A stretch of DNA of 64,000 bases from Microbacterium invictum (lineage in GTDB: Bacteria; Actinomycetota; Actinomycetes; Actinomycetales; Microbacteriaceae). Shown one piece after another: positions 37,410-45,954 of the stretch. The stretch covers positions 1,860,001 to 1,924,000 of the forward strand of contig NZ_JACIFH010000001.1 of the NCBI RefSeq assembly GCF_014197265.1. Direction: 5' to 3'. The notes below the pieces were generated by a model. The model was not told where the DNA came from and did not search any database. It saw nothing but the letters and a program-made list of their open reading frames with translations. A program made the translations under genes and the position numbers. How positions within the stretch are numbered: position 1 is the stretch's first letter; each line of letters starts with the position of its first letter.

Positions 37410-37497
37410 CGTTCGTCTCGCAGGACTTTTCGACGATCCCGCGCGTGTCGACGGCGTGTCGTGGCCGAGTGGACGCCACTGTCCTGCGAACCGAACG
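37410..37497. repeat. Inverted repeat between rarD and groES
   Basis: CGTTCGTCTCGCAGGAC pairs with GTCCTGCGAACCGAACG at 15 of 17 positions across a 54-base spacer. Single copy in this window. Confidence 0.55.
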
Positions 37498-37578
37498 GAC
37501 TCAACCGGACCGGACCGGACCGAGTGAGCGCCGGCCGACCAACGTGCCACCGGGGCAGAAAAACCGGGGCAGAAAAGA

Positions 37579-37613
37579 CGAAGGGCCCGGATGCCACGCA
37601 TCCGAGCCCTTCG
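37579..37613 (-). terminator. groES terminator
   Basis: CGAAGGGCCCGGATGC / GCATCCGAGCCCTTCG pairs at 15 of 16 positions, followed on the minus strand by TCTTTTCT. It starts 14 bases beyond the groES stop. Confidence 0.8.
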
Positions 37614-37627
37614 ATCAGTTCAGAGTG

Positions 37628-37924
37628 TCAGCGAACGACGACCGCCAGGACGTCGCGGGCCGACAGCACGAGGAACTCGTCGGCGCCGAACTTGACCTCG
37701 GTGCCGCCGTACTTGCTGTACAGGACGCGGTCGCCGACGGCGACGTCGAGCGGAACGCGGTTGCCGTTGTCATCGATGCGACCGGGGCCGACGGCCACGA
37801 CCTCGCCCTCCTGGGGCTTCTCCTTGGCAGTGTCAGGGATGACGAGTCCACTTGCGGTGGTCTGCTCTGCCTCGACCTGCTTGATGACGATACGGTCCTC
37901 GAGCGGCTTGATGGAAACCGACAC
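37628..37924 (-). CDS. groES: Co-chaperonin GroES
   Basis: 98 aa, the standard Cpn10 length. [33 protein letters not shown] contains the mobile loop; GEVVAVGPG and [14 protein letters not shown] follow. GTG start with AGAGGT upstream. No groEL follows in the same transcript: the gene ends at its own terminator and the next gene is rarD. Two CIRCE boxes lie upstream, so control by HrcA is expected. Confidence 0.97.
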   Translation of the reverse strand: MSVSIKPLEDRIVIKQVEAEQTTASGLVIPDTAKEKPQEGEVVAVGPGRIDDNGNRVPLDVAVGDRVLYSKYGGTEVKFGADEFLVLSARDVLAVVVR

Positions 37925-37969
37925 GGTCTACCTCTTTCGTGTTCTTGGGGGTCTTGCTTCAAGACTCAA

Positions 37970-37996
37970 TTAGCACCCACACACCGAGAGTGCTAA
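37970..37996. promoter_or_regulatory. CIRCE element 1 (HrcA operator)
   Basis: TTAGCACCC-N9-GAGTGCTAA, one mismatch from the consensus TTAGCACTC-N9-GAGTGCTAA, 46 bases upstream of groES. Confidence 0.92.
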
Positions 37997-38014
37997 CGCA
38001 AGTCTAGGGGGCGG

Positions 38015-38041
38015 CTGGCACTCTCGCAACGCGAGTGCCAA
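38015..38041. promoter_or_regulatory. CIRCE element 2 (HrcA operator)
   Basis: CTGGCACTC-N9-GAGTGCCAA keeps the 9-9-9 geometry and GCACTC/GAGTGC core. It lies nearer the middle of the divergent region, 192 bases from the Hsp70-like start. Confidence 0.8.
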
Positions 38042-38232
38042 TCCGATCACTCCCCCATCCCCCCAACGGATCTGGAACGCGAATCCCCTATCCCCCGGGA
38101 AGATCACGGAACAGCAACGCCATTTCGGCCCCGGCTCTATGAATGCACCCCCGGAAGGGGTAGGAAAGAGGTCGGGGCTGACTCCAAAGTTACTGTGCCG
38201 CTCAGGGCAACACGTGGGTTCGGGGGGATCGC

Positions 38233-40356
38233 GTGTCAGATGGATTGCTGTACTGCGCCGTCGATGTGGGGACATCAAGGACATCGACGGCCATCGCCGA
38301 GGTCGAGGCGACAGGCGTCGTCGTGCGCACGTCGCACCTGGGTCACGGCGGCGACACCGCGCCGTCGGCCGTGTTCGTCGCGGACGATGAGATCCTCCAC
38401 GGCGACCTCGCGGAGCGGCGCGGCGTCGGCGAGCCCGCCCGCCTGCTGCGGGACTACAAGCGCCGCATCGGCGACGAGGTGCCGCTGACCGTTGCGGGTC
38501 GCTCGGTCACGGCCCAGGAGCTGTACGCGCGCACGGTCGAGTGGGCCGTCGCCACGGCCACCGCCGGTCGCGAGCCCGCCGGGCTCACGGTGACCGTTCC
38601 GGCCGCCTGGGGCACGCACCGCCGCGACCTCGTCCGCGCCGCGCTCGCCGCACGCGGCCTGCCCGACCCCACGCTCGTCTCCGAGCCCGAGGCGGCCGCC
38701 TACCACTACGCGGCGCAGAGCGAGTGGAGCCCCGGCGCGGTCCTGGCCGTCTACGACCTCGGGGCCGGCACCTTCGACATCGCCTTCGTGCGCGTCGGCG
38801 AGACACCAGCCGAGATGACCGTCCTGCACACCGCGGGCATCGACGATCTGGGCGGCGCCGACTTCGACGACGCCGTCGTCGAACACGTGCTCTCGTCGGC
38901 CGGGCGGGTCACCGCCTCGGCGGCGCCGGTGACGCTGGCCACCCTGCGCCGCGAGTGCGTCGCGGCCAAAGAGGCGCTCTCGTTCGACACCGAGGCCGCG
39001 ATCCCGGTGATGCTCGATGGCACGGGGGGCACCGTCCGGCTCGTGCGCAGCGAGTTCGAGGCGATGATCGACGACACCATCGCCCGCACGGTGCACACGT
39101 TCGACGACGCCCGCGTCGCGGCGGGCCTGAAGCCGGACGAGATCACCGCGGTCCTGCTGTCGGGTGGGTCCAGCCGCATTCCGCTGGTCGCCCAGCTTCT
39201 GTCGGAACAGCTCGATCTGGACCTGAGAATGGATGCCGACCCGAAAGCGGTCGTCGCGCTCGGCGCCGCGCGGGCGAAGGCGGACGCCGCCGCGGCCGTG
39301 ACGGCGTCGCTCGCCGAGCTCGAGCCGGCGGGACGCACCGGGCCGGCCGCGTGGCTCGCCTCCCTCGACCCGGCCACAGACCTCGATTCAGCCGCGACAG
39401 ACCTCGAGACAACCGGGGCCGTCGCGGCGGCGGATGCTCGCACCCCCGTCGCCATCACCGCCGGTGCCGATGCGCGTCCGCGCCTCGCTCCGGCACTGCT
39501 GGCACTCCACCCGCGCCGCTGGCGGATGGCGATGACGGGCACCGCCGCCGCGGCGACCCTGGTGGGCACGCTCGCCCTCGGCAGTTCGGTCGCGACAGCC
39601 CAGGGCCTGCTGCCGGTGGACGCGCCGGCCGCCGGCAGCCTCGACAGCGCCCTGGCCTACACGGGCACGCTGTCGTCGCTGACGCGCCCGTACGAGATGG
39701 ATGCCGGCAGCTCACTCCCGTGGGTCACCGAGCTGCCGGCCGAGGGCGCAGTCCCACCCGCAGCGGAGCCGGGTGACACCGCACCGCCCGCCGGCGAGGC
39801 ACCCGACGACGCGGACGCACGCAGCGACGAACCCGAGCCGAATCCGTTCTCGCCGGTGCTGCCGGCCGATCCGGACGAGGACGAAGCCGGCGCCGAGCCC
39901 GCCCCCGCCGACCGCTTCCTGGTGCACGCCGAGGAGGTGGCCGAGGCGGAAGCCGCAAAGGACCCGCCGGCAGCACGTCCCGCCGGCTCCAGCACGCCGG
40001 CGCCGCGCGCCAGCACGTCACCGTCACCGAAGCCGTCCGCCGCGGCGTCGGCGACACCCAGCCCCTCGCCGACCTCGAGTCCGGCCAGCACGCCGACACC
40101 GACGCCCACCCGCAGTGCGACGCCGACACCGGATCCGTCGCCGAGCACCGCACCGGATCCGACACCGGACCCCACGCCCAGCACCGCGCCCGACCCGACA
40201 CCCACGTCCGAGCCTTCCCCGGACCCCTCGCCCACATCCGACCCCACGCCGGACCCCGCCCCGACCTCCGAACCCACGCCGGACCCCTCGCCGACATCGG
40301 AACCGAGCCCGCCTCCCAGCCCAGGCCCCACACCAGAGTCGACGACAGGCGCCTGA
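38233..40356 (+). CDS. Hsp70-like ATPase with transmembrane anchor and Pro/Thr/Ser-rich tail
   Basis: 707 aa, GTG start behind GGGGGGAT. Residues 1-~350 form an actin/Hsp70 nucleotide-binding domain: VDVGTSRTSTAI (phosphate 1), EPEAAAYHY, VYDLGAGTFDIAFV (phosphate 2), LLSGGSSRIPLV (adenosine). No substrate-binding domain follows. Instead there is a linker, one transmembrane helix (~430-456), an acidic extracytoplasmic region and a long Pro/Thr/Ser/Asp-rich tail (~595-705, PDPTPSTAPDPTPTSEPSPD type). ATPase inside, rigid tail outside the membrane is the inferred topology. It begins the ini-like gene group and diverges from groES. Confidence 0.88.
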   Translation: MSDGLLYCAVDVGTSRTSTAIAEVEATGVVVRTSHLGHGGDTAPSAVFVADDEILHGDLAERRGVGEPARLLRDYKRRIGDEVPLTVAGRSVTAQELYARTVEWAVATATAGREPAGLTVTVPAAWGTHRRDLVRAALAARGLPDPTLVSEPEAAAYHYAAQSEWSPGAVLAVYDLGAGTFDIAFVRVGETPAEMTVLHTAGIDDLGGADFDDAVVEHVLSSAGRVTASAAPVTLATLRRECVAAKEALSFDTEAAIPVMLDGTGGTVRLVRSEFEAMIDDTIARTVHTFDDARVAAGLKPDEITAVLLSGGSSRIPLVAQLLSEQLDLDLRMDADPKAVVALGAARAKADAAAAVTASLAELEPAGRTGPAAWLASLDPATDLDSAATDLETTGAVAAADARTPVAITAGADARPRLAPALLALHPRRWRMAMTGTAAAATLVGTLALGSSVATAQGLLPVDAPAAGSLDSALAYTGTLSSLTRPYEMDAGSSLPWVTELPAEGAVPPAAEPGDTAPPAGEAPDDADARSDEPEPNPFSPVLPADPDEDEAGAEPAPADRFLVHAEEVAEAEAAKDPPAARPAGSSTPAPRASTSPSPKPSAAASATPSPSPTSSPASTPTPTPTRSATPTPDPSPSTAPDPTPDPTPSTAPDPTPTSEPSPDPSPTSDPTPDPAPTSEPTPDPSPTSEPSPPPSPGPTPESTTGA

Positions 40357-40381
40357 CCGGCGCAGGTGAGGACAAGGACAG

Positions 40382-43006
40382 ATGACTGCAGCGACCACGA
40401 CCGCACAGCGCGCCGCGAGTGCAGGGCGCACCGCTCACACCACGATGGGCATCGCGACCCTGGCATCCATCAGGGCCACGGACACCCCCGGGCGCAGGCC
40501 CGGCGAAGCGCTCCTGGCAGCGATCGCCGATGCCGCTGCCACGCCGGCCGCGGCCGACGGCCCGATCCGCGGCATCGTGGTGGGCCCGGCAGGGTCGGGC
40601 AAGACCGCGGTGCTGCGGGCGCTGCGCGCGGAACTGGCCGCCCGCGGGTTGGCGACGACCGCGGCGATCCCCGCGGCATCCACGGAAGAGATCGTCTTCG
40701 TCGACGACGCGCATGCCCTGCCCGACGACGACCTCGACGCGCTCTCGCGGTTCGCCGCCGATCCGGAGGCCGGTCTCGTCGTCGCGCTGCGGCCGCACGG
40801 CGGCGACGGCCTACGGCAGCTGACGGCCCGGCTCGAGGGGTCGCGGCCGCCGATCCTCCTGGGCGAGGTCACCGCCGAGCAGGTCGCGGCGGCGACGCGC
40901 ATCCCGCTGCACTGCGCACAGGCGCTCGTGCGACTGACCGGATCGCTGACCTGGCTCACGCTGGCGGCCGTCGACGCGCACGACGCGGATGCGTGCGACG
41001 CCGATCCCACGCACCGCGACCTGATGCGTGCGCTGCGCGGCGTCATCGCGCACCGTCTCGACCACCTCGACGCCGCGACGCGCTCGGCGGTGGAGGCGCT
41101 GTGCCTGGTCGATCCGGCCGAGCTCTCCCGCATGGAACCGCCCACCGGCACCTGGGATATCGCGATCGTCGCCGGCTCGGCGGCAGGCCTGCTGACACCC
41201 AACGGCACCCCGCCGCGGGTGGTGCGGGCCGCCGTGCATGCCGTCATCCCGGCGCATCGCGTCGCCGCGCTGATGGCGACGACGGAGAGCCACACCACGA
41301 CCTCCCCCGAGGACGACGTACCGGACGACGCACCGTGGGCCGGGGGCCCCGACGGCGCGGCTTCGCGGGCCGAGCGACTGGTCGTGCTGGCCGACGCCCT
41401 GCGCGCCGACGACCCCGCCCGCGCCCTGGCGATGTACCGCGAGGCGTGGGCGACCGGCGCCGAGCCGCGCGGACTGGGCCTGCGCTTCGGCATCGCCGCG
41501 CTCGGCACCGGCGACCTCGACGGCGCCACCTCGTCGTTCGATCGGATGCTGGCATCGTCCGATCCGCAGACGGCGGCAGATGCCACAGCCGCGGCCATCG
41601 CTGTCTGGGCGGCGCGGGGCGCCCTGGCCGCCGGCACGACCGGCGCAGTCGGAGCAGCCCCCGCGACCACGAGCGCGGTCGACACCGCCGCGGCCCCGCC
41701 GTCGCCGGTCATGTTCGCACGCATGGCGCTGGCCGCCGTCGGCGCAGGCGCGAACCCGGGCGCGGCGCCGACGCCGCAGGCCGGCGCACACGACACGCTC
41801 ACCATCGCCTCCGAGGCGCTCGGGGCCGCGTTGACCGCCTCGCTCGGCGACGATGTGCGCGGTGCGGTCGACAGCCTGGTCCTGGCATCCGAGCTGTACA
41901 ACGCGACACACTCCGACTTCCCGCTGGTCGAGCCGCCCGCCGTCGTCGCCGCCGCAGCGGCCCTGACGACCGGTGCGCTGCCGGTCGCGGCATCCACTCT
42001 CTCCGCGGCCGTGCACGCACAGCAGGGCGGGCCGTGGGCACGCCCCCGGCTGCGGCTGTGGCAGGCGTGGGTCGCGATCCAGGCCGCACGCCCCGACGAG
42101 GCCCGCGCCCACATCGAGCAGGCGCAGGACTGCGGGGTCGCGCTCCTCCCCCGCGACCGGCTCATCCTCTCGGCGTGCGAAGTGGCGCTCGCCCGCCGCT
42201 ACGCACACACCGCCGAGGTGATGACCGTGTTCCGCGAGGCCGGCCACCACCTGCTGCGGCGGCGGTTCGACACGTATCTGCACCCGTTCCTCGGCGAACT
42301 CATGCTCGCCGCCGTCCGCGTGGGCGCCGCCGACACCGTCGACCGCCACTTCGCCGCGGCGCTGACCAGCCTCGAGCAGCTCGGGTCGCCGCCGCTGTGG
42401 GCGCCGCTGCTGCACTGGAGCGGCATCCAGCGCGGCATCCTGCTGGGCAGGCCCGACGAACTCGTCCCGCATGCCCGGGCGCTCCTGGCCGCGGCCGTAC
42501 ACAGCCCGTTCGCCGCGCAGCTCGCTGCGGCCGGCCGCACCTGGACCGATGTGCTCGCCGGGCACGTCGATGCGGCGGCGGTCGAATCGGCCGCGCAGGC
42601 GCTGGCCCACCATGGGCTCGCATGGGACGGGGCGCGCCTGGCCGCCCACGGCGCCGCGCGCACAGCCGACAAGCACGTCTACGCGCAGCTGCTGGCCTGC
42701 GCCCGCGACCTGCACCCGAAACAGGTGCTCGGCGCCGAGCCCGCGCACACCGCGCCCGCGGTCGCCACACCCGACGGCTCCGCGCTCAGCGCGCGCGAGC
42801 TCGAGGTGGCGCAGCTGGTCGTGCAGGGCAAGACCTACGTCGAGATCGGCCAGACCCTGTTCATCTCGCCGCGGACCGCCGAGCACCACATCGCCCGCAT
42901 CCGCCGCCGGCTGGACGCGACCTCGCGGTCGGACCTGCTGACCAAGCTCCGCGACCTGCTCGGCGCCGAGACCGACACCGATGCCGATGCGGAGGTCGTC
43001 GCATGA
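40382..43006 (+). CDS. STAND/AAA ATPase LuxR-family regulator (IniR-like)
   Basis: 874 aa MalT-style regulator. N-terminal P-loop GPAGSGKT (68-75), Walker B EEIVFVDDAHAL, a long helical TPR-like middle rich in Ala, and a C-terminal LuxR helix-turn-helix: LSARELEVAQLVVQGKTYVEIGQTLFISPRTAEHHIARI (~800-840). Mycobacterial IniR (Rv0339c) has the same architecture and size and activates iniBAC; here the neighbours are also IniB- and dynamin-like. The effector is unknown. 25 bases downstream of the Hsp70-like gene and likely co-transcribed. Confidence 0.85.
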   Translation: MTAATTTAQRAASAGRTAHTTMGIATLASIRATDTPGRRPGEALLAAIADAAATPAAADGPIRGIVVGPAGSGKTAVLRALRAELAARGLATTAAIPAASTEEIVFVDDAHALPDDDLDALSRFAADPEAGLVVALRPHGGDGLRQLTARLEGSRPPILLGEVTAEQVAAATRIPLHCAQALVRLTGSLTWLTLAAVDAHDADACDADPTHRDLMRALRGVIAHRLDHLDAATRSAVEALCLVDPAELSRMEPPTGTWDIAIVAGSAAGLLTPNGTPPRVVRAAVHAVIPAHRVAALMATTESHTTTSPEDDVPDDAPWAGGPDGAASRAERLVVLADALRADDPARALAMYREAWATGAEPRGLGLRFGIAALGTGDLDGATSSFDRMLASSDPQTAADATAAAIAVWAARGALAAGTTGAVGAAPATTSAVDTAAAPPSPVMFARMALAAVGAGANPGAAPTPQAGAHDTLTIASEALGAALTASLGDDVRGAVDSLVLASELYNATHSDFPLVEPPAVVAAAAALTTGALPVAASTLSAAVHAQQGGPWARPRLRLWQAWVAIQAARPDEARAHIEQAQDCGVALLPRDRLILSACEVALARRYAHTAEVMTVFREAGHHLLRRRFDTYLHPFLGELMLAAVRVGAADTVDRHFAAALTSLEQLGSPPLWAPLLHWSGIQRGILLGRPDELVPHARALLAAAVHSPFAAQLAAAGRTWTDVLAGHVDAAAVESAAQALAHHGLAWDGARLAAHGAARTADKHVYAQLLACARDLHPKQVLGAEPAHTAPAVATPDGSALSARELEVAQLVVQGKTYVEIGQTLFISPRTAEHHIARIRRRLDATSRSDLLTKLRDLLGAETDTDADAEVVA

Positions 43007-43097
43007 TCACCCGGGCGCTCCCCACCGGGCCAGGGAGAACCCTTCCGGCCCGTACCCCTCACGAGGGGAACACAGCATGCAACCACAAGGAGACACC

Positions 43098-43898
43098 ATG
43101 AGCACCGTGCTTTCGACCATGGCGAACGCGCTGATCGATTTCATCCTCAGTCTGCTGCGCGACCCGGATGCGGCTGCCGCGTTCGACGGGCAGCCCGAAG
43201 CGACTCTGGCCGATGCCGGACTCAGCGGCGTTTCGTACGACGACGTGTGCTCGGTGATGCCGCTGATCTACGACAATCCGCAGGTGGTGCAGCGGGCGAG
43301 CGATACGAGCCCGACTTCCGTCACGCCCGCTGTGCACCCGACGGCGCAGCCGATGTCGCAGACGCCGCCGGACGTGATCCGCGAGCTGCGCGACGTCATC
43401 AACAACAACTCGTACATCAACAACAACTCGACGCTGGTCGATCAGTCGGTGAACCAGAACATCTGGGCCGATGGCGATGTGATGCAGCTGTTCGACAATG
43501 AGACCGTCGTCGCCAGCGGCGAGGGCTCGACGGCCGCGGGCAACGACGTCGTGCATGACAGCAGTCAGAACTCCGGTACGACGATCATCGCCGGGCGGGA
43601 TGCCGCGGTCGACAACGACACGGATGTCACCGCGACGGTGGACTCGTACAACCAGACCACCGACAACTCGACCAACACCGGCACGGCCCCCGCCGCAGCC
43701 ACCCCGGCCGACGTGGTCACCGCCGCCGCGGCAGCACCGGCCGCCGAGCCGGTCGCCGCACCCGAGCCCGCCGCGGCCCCGGCGCCGGAGCCGCTCGCCG
43801 ACACGCTGAGCGAGTCCGACCCCTACGCCGATCAGGGGGTGGACACGGCCGCCGAGCCCGTGGCGTACGACGAGCCGCTGACCGACGATGACTACTGA
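43098..43898 (+). CDS. IniB N-terminal-domain protein
   Basis: 266 aa, ATG seven bases after AAGGAG. Residues 1-65 match the IniB N-terminal domain pattern (LIDFILSLLRDPDAAAAFDGQPEATLADAGL). Residues ~95-205 are Asn/Asp/Ser-rich with INNNSYINNNST, VDQSVNQNIWADGD and AAGNDVVHDSSQNSG; the end is Ala/Pro-rich then acidic. No signal peptide or membrane helix. The middle is paralogous to the C-terminal half of the protein at 47995-49335. In mycobacteria iniB is induced by cell-wall inhibitors; whether this is true here is inference. Confidence 0.85.
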   Translation: MSTVLSTMANALIDFILSLLRDPDAAAAFDGQPEATLADAGLSGVSYDDVCSVMPLIYDNPQVVQRASDTSPTSVTPAVHPTAQPMSQTPPDVIRELRDVINNNSYINNNSTLVDQSVNQNIWADGDVMQLFDNETVVASGEGSTAAGNDVVHDSSQNSGTTIIAGRDAAVDNDTDVTATVDSYNQTTDNSTNTGTAPAAATPADVVTAAAAAPAAEPVAAPEPAAAPAPEPLADTLSESDPYADQGVDTAAEPVAYDEPLTDDDY

Positions 43899-44499
43899 AC
43901 CCACCGCCACGCCCGGCGCGCTGCGGACGCCCCGTTCGCAGCCGCCGCGGCCGACGCTGGCCACGAGCAATCACGCGCCGGTGGTGGCGAAGGTGCCGCC
44001 GCCGTTCTCGGTGCGGCTGAGCGAGCTGTTCTGGATCCTCAGTCTCGCGGCGGGCGCCGTGGGCGTCGTCTACATGTTCATCATCCGCGCCGACCAGACC
44101 GCGCACATCGAAGAGCGTGTACGAGGGGTGGATGCCACGCGCGCCGACGAGACGGTCACCGCGACCGCCGACATCATCTACTGGTCGCTGTTCGGCGCGC
44201 TCGTGGCGATCGTGCTGCTGCAGATCCTGTTCCTGGTGTCGTTCGCGAACCGTCGGGCGGGAGCCCGGTGGTGGTTGCTGGGCACCCTGCTGCTGCAGGC
44301 AGTGGTCCTCGTCGCGATGCGCGAGTTCACCAGTGAAGAAGCCTCAGCCGACCCGCTCCGGCTGATCCTGCTGCTGCAGGGCGGGCTCGCCGTCGTCGGG
44401 CTGCTGTGGAGTCTGCTGCGCGGCGCCCTGCGCTGGACCGCCCGCGGCATCGACGTCCGCCGCGGACCGGAGAGCTTCGGAGCGGGCGGCGACCTCTGA
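43888..44499 (+). CDS. Four-helix integral membrane protein of the ini-like group
   Basis: 203 aa. Cytoplasmic Pro-rich N-terminus (~1-40), then four predicted helices: LFWILSLAAGAVGVVYMFII, YWSLFGALVAIVLLQILFLVSF, WWLLGTLLLQAVVLVAM and LILLLQGGLAVVGLLWSLL. The start overlaps the iniB-like stop by 11 bases, so it is translationally coupled. No family recognised. Its last 156 bases overlap, on the opposite strand, the 3' end of the dynamin gene at 44344-45954. Possible membrane partner of the dynamins, by position only. Confidence 0.8.
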   Translation: MTTEPTATPGALRTPRSQPPRPTLATSNHAPVVAKVPPPFSVRLSELFWILSLAAGAVGVVYMFIIRADQTAHIEERVRGVDATRADETVTATADIIYWSLFGALVAIVLLQILFLVSFANRRAGARWWLLGTLLLQAVVLVAMREFTSEEASADPLRLILLLQGGLAVVGLLWSLLRGALRWTARGIDVRRGPESFGAGGDL

Positions 44500-45954
44500 C
44501 GCGATCCCCTCGAGGGTGCGCACGACGTCGCCGCACACCCGCGCGGTCGTGCGGGAGGCCAGCGGCGACTCGGCCCGTTCGCGCCACTGCGCGACCAGCA
44601 CGTCGATGCGGTGCAGGGTCGACGTGCGGCGGGCGTCGGCGCCGAGGCCCAGACGGGTGGAAACATCCACGCCGGCGCCGCCGAGGATGCGCTCGGCGTC
44701 GGCGGCCGCGTCGGGGTCGAGCCCCAGCCCCTCGGTGCGCGAGCGGGCGAGCAGATCGAGTTCGCGCAGCTCGTGCGAGGCGGCCGTCAGCCGTTCGACC
44801 CCGGCGGCGATCGCGGCACTGCCCTCGCGGGGCCGCTCGGCGAGCAGCGACTCGAGCCCGGCCGTCACCGCCCGCACCTTCAGCGCGGCCTGCCGTGCGC
44901 GGAACTGCTGCCGCACGAACGCGCGCAGCTCTTCGAGCCCGCTCTGCTGCACGAGCCGCTCCGACAGCTGCTGGGCCGAGTGCGTGCCCCCGCGGATGAG
45001 GGCGGTGGCCAGGCGGATGCCGGAGATCCCGAACCGGTCGACGAGTGACTGCCGGGCGGCGACGTCGAGCACGGCGGTCTGGGTCACATCGGTGCCCACG
45101 AAGCGGTCGACCGACAGCAGCATCCGCTCGCGGCGTGCCCGATCGAGCCCGGCGAGCGCGCTCAGCGCGGCGAACTCCCGCTCGCGCAGCGTGCGCGCGC
45201 TCTCGGCCAGCAGGCCCGCCACCGGCAGCACAGTCAGCGCCAGTGAGCGCAGCTGCACGTGCTCCCGGTAGCGTTCGGCGATCTTCCGCGCCGACAGCAT
45301 GGCATCCAATCGCCCGGCGCCCACCTCATCGGCGCGCGAGAGCACGGCGACGGCATTGACGGCGTGCGCGGTGCCCGCGGCAGTGTCGCGGAACGCCTCG
45401 AGGAAGGTGAAGTCGGAGGGATGCAGGTGCCGCATGAGGTAGACGATGGCGTCGGCGTCGGACGGCGAGCGGTCGTCCGGCGTCAGGAACGTGCGGGTAC
45501 GGTGCGAGATGTGGTCGGTGACCGACTCGATGCCGGGAGTGTCGATCAGCACGGTCGAGCGCAGACTCACCGACGGCCAGCGCACGTCGATGTGGGCGAT
45601 CTCCTCGACCTCGGTGCCGCCCAGCTCGAACACGAGGCGGCCTTCGGTGCGGTGCAGCGCGAGGCGTCGGTGCCCGCCGCCCTGCAGGTGTGCGACCACG
45701 CCGGGGCTGTCGCCGTAGCGGTACCAGGTGACCGCGCGCGTGCACTCCCCGGCATCCGTCGGCGCGATGCGCTCACCGATCATGGCGTTGAGCAGCGTCG
45801 ACTTGCCGGCCTTGACCATGCCGGCGATGCCCAGCCGCAGCGGGTCGCTCAGGCGCGCTCGCCACTGGTCGATGCGGTCTGCGGCGACGGTGTCGTCGCG
45901 GTAGACCTCGCCCGCGGCGTCGACGAGCCGGACGGCGTCTTCGAGCAGCGTCAC
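44344..45954 (-). CDS. Dynamin-like GTPase (IniC-like)
   Basis: 536 aa from a GTG at 45954 that overlaps the upstream dynamin stop as GTGA; a longer frame beyond it is antisense to nothing but the neighbour's own coding region. GTPase motifs: G1 GMVKAGKS (45-52), G2 region around APTDAGECTRAVTW, G3 DTPG (VLIDTPGIESV), G4 LSRADE. A helical stalk-like region follows; the last ~35 residues are Gln/Ala/Pro-rich low complexity read from DNA that is also the 3' end of a plus-strand gene. Size and tandem order after the IniA-like gene match mycobacterial IniC. Confidence 0.86.
   Translation of the reverse strand: MTLLEDAVRLVDAAGEVYRDDTVAADRIDQWRARLSDPLRLGIAGMVKAGKSTLLNAMIGERIAPTDAGECTRAVTWYRYGDSPGVVAHLQGGGHRRLALHRTEGRLVFELGGTEVEEIAHIDVRWPSVSLRSTVLIDTPGIESVTDHISHRTRTFLTPDDRSPSDADAIVYLMRHLHPSDFTFLEAFRDTAAGTAHAVNAVAVLSRADEVGAGRLDAMLSARKIAERYREHVQLRSLALTVLPVAGLLAESARTLREREFAALSALAGLDRARRERMLLSVDRFVGTDVTQTAVLDVAARQSLVDRFGISGIRLATALIRGGTHSAQQLSERLVQQSGLEELRAFVRQQFRARQAALKVRAVTAGLESLLAERPREGSAAIAAGVERLTAASHELRELDLLARSRTEGLGLDPDAAADAERILGGAGVDVSTRLGLGADARRTSTLHRIDVLVAQWRERAESPLASRTTARVCGDVVRTLEGIASEVAARSEALRSAADVDAAGGPAQGAAQQTPQQPDDGEPALQQQDQPERVG

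Larger units (their letters stand above)
37302..37627. other. Gap between rarD and groES
   Basis: 326 bases without a credible gene. Holds an inverted repeat (37410-37426 with 37481-37497) and the groES terminator; short tandem duplications such as CCGGACCGGACCG near 37508. Confidence 0.6.
37925..38232. promoter_or_regulatory. Divergent groES / Hsp70-like intergenic region
   Basis: 308 bases between divergently transcribed groES and the Hsp70-like gene. Holds two CIRCE-type inverted repeats within 46-117 bases of groES; the rest (38042-38232) shows no further gene or hairpin. Confidence 0.7.

Noticed and set aside
37410..37497. Further copy of palindrome family A
   Set aside because: The arms (CGTTCG..CGCAGGAC) do not align with family A beyond a CGCAG pentamer, so it is listed as a separate inverted repeat.
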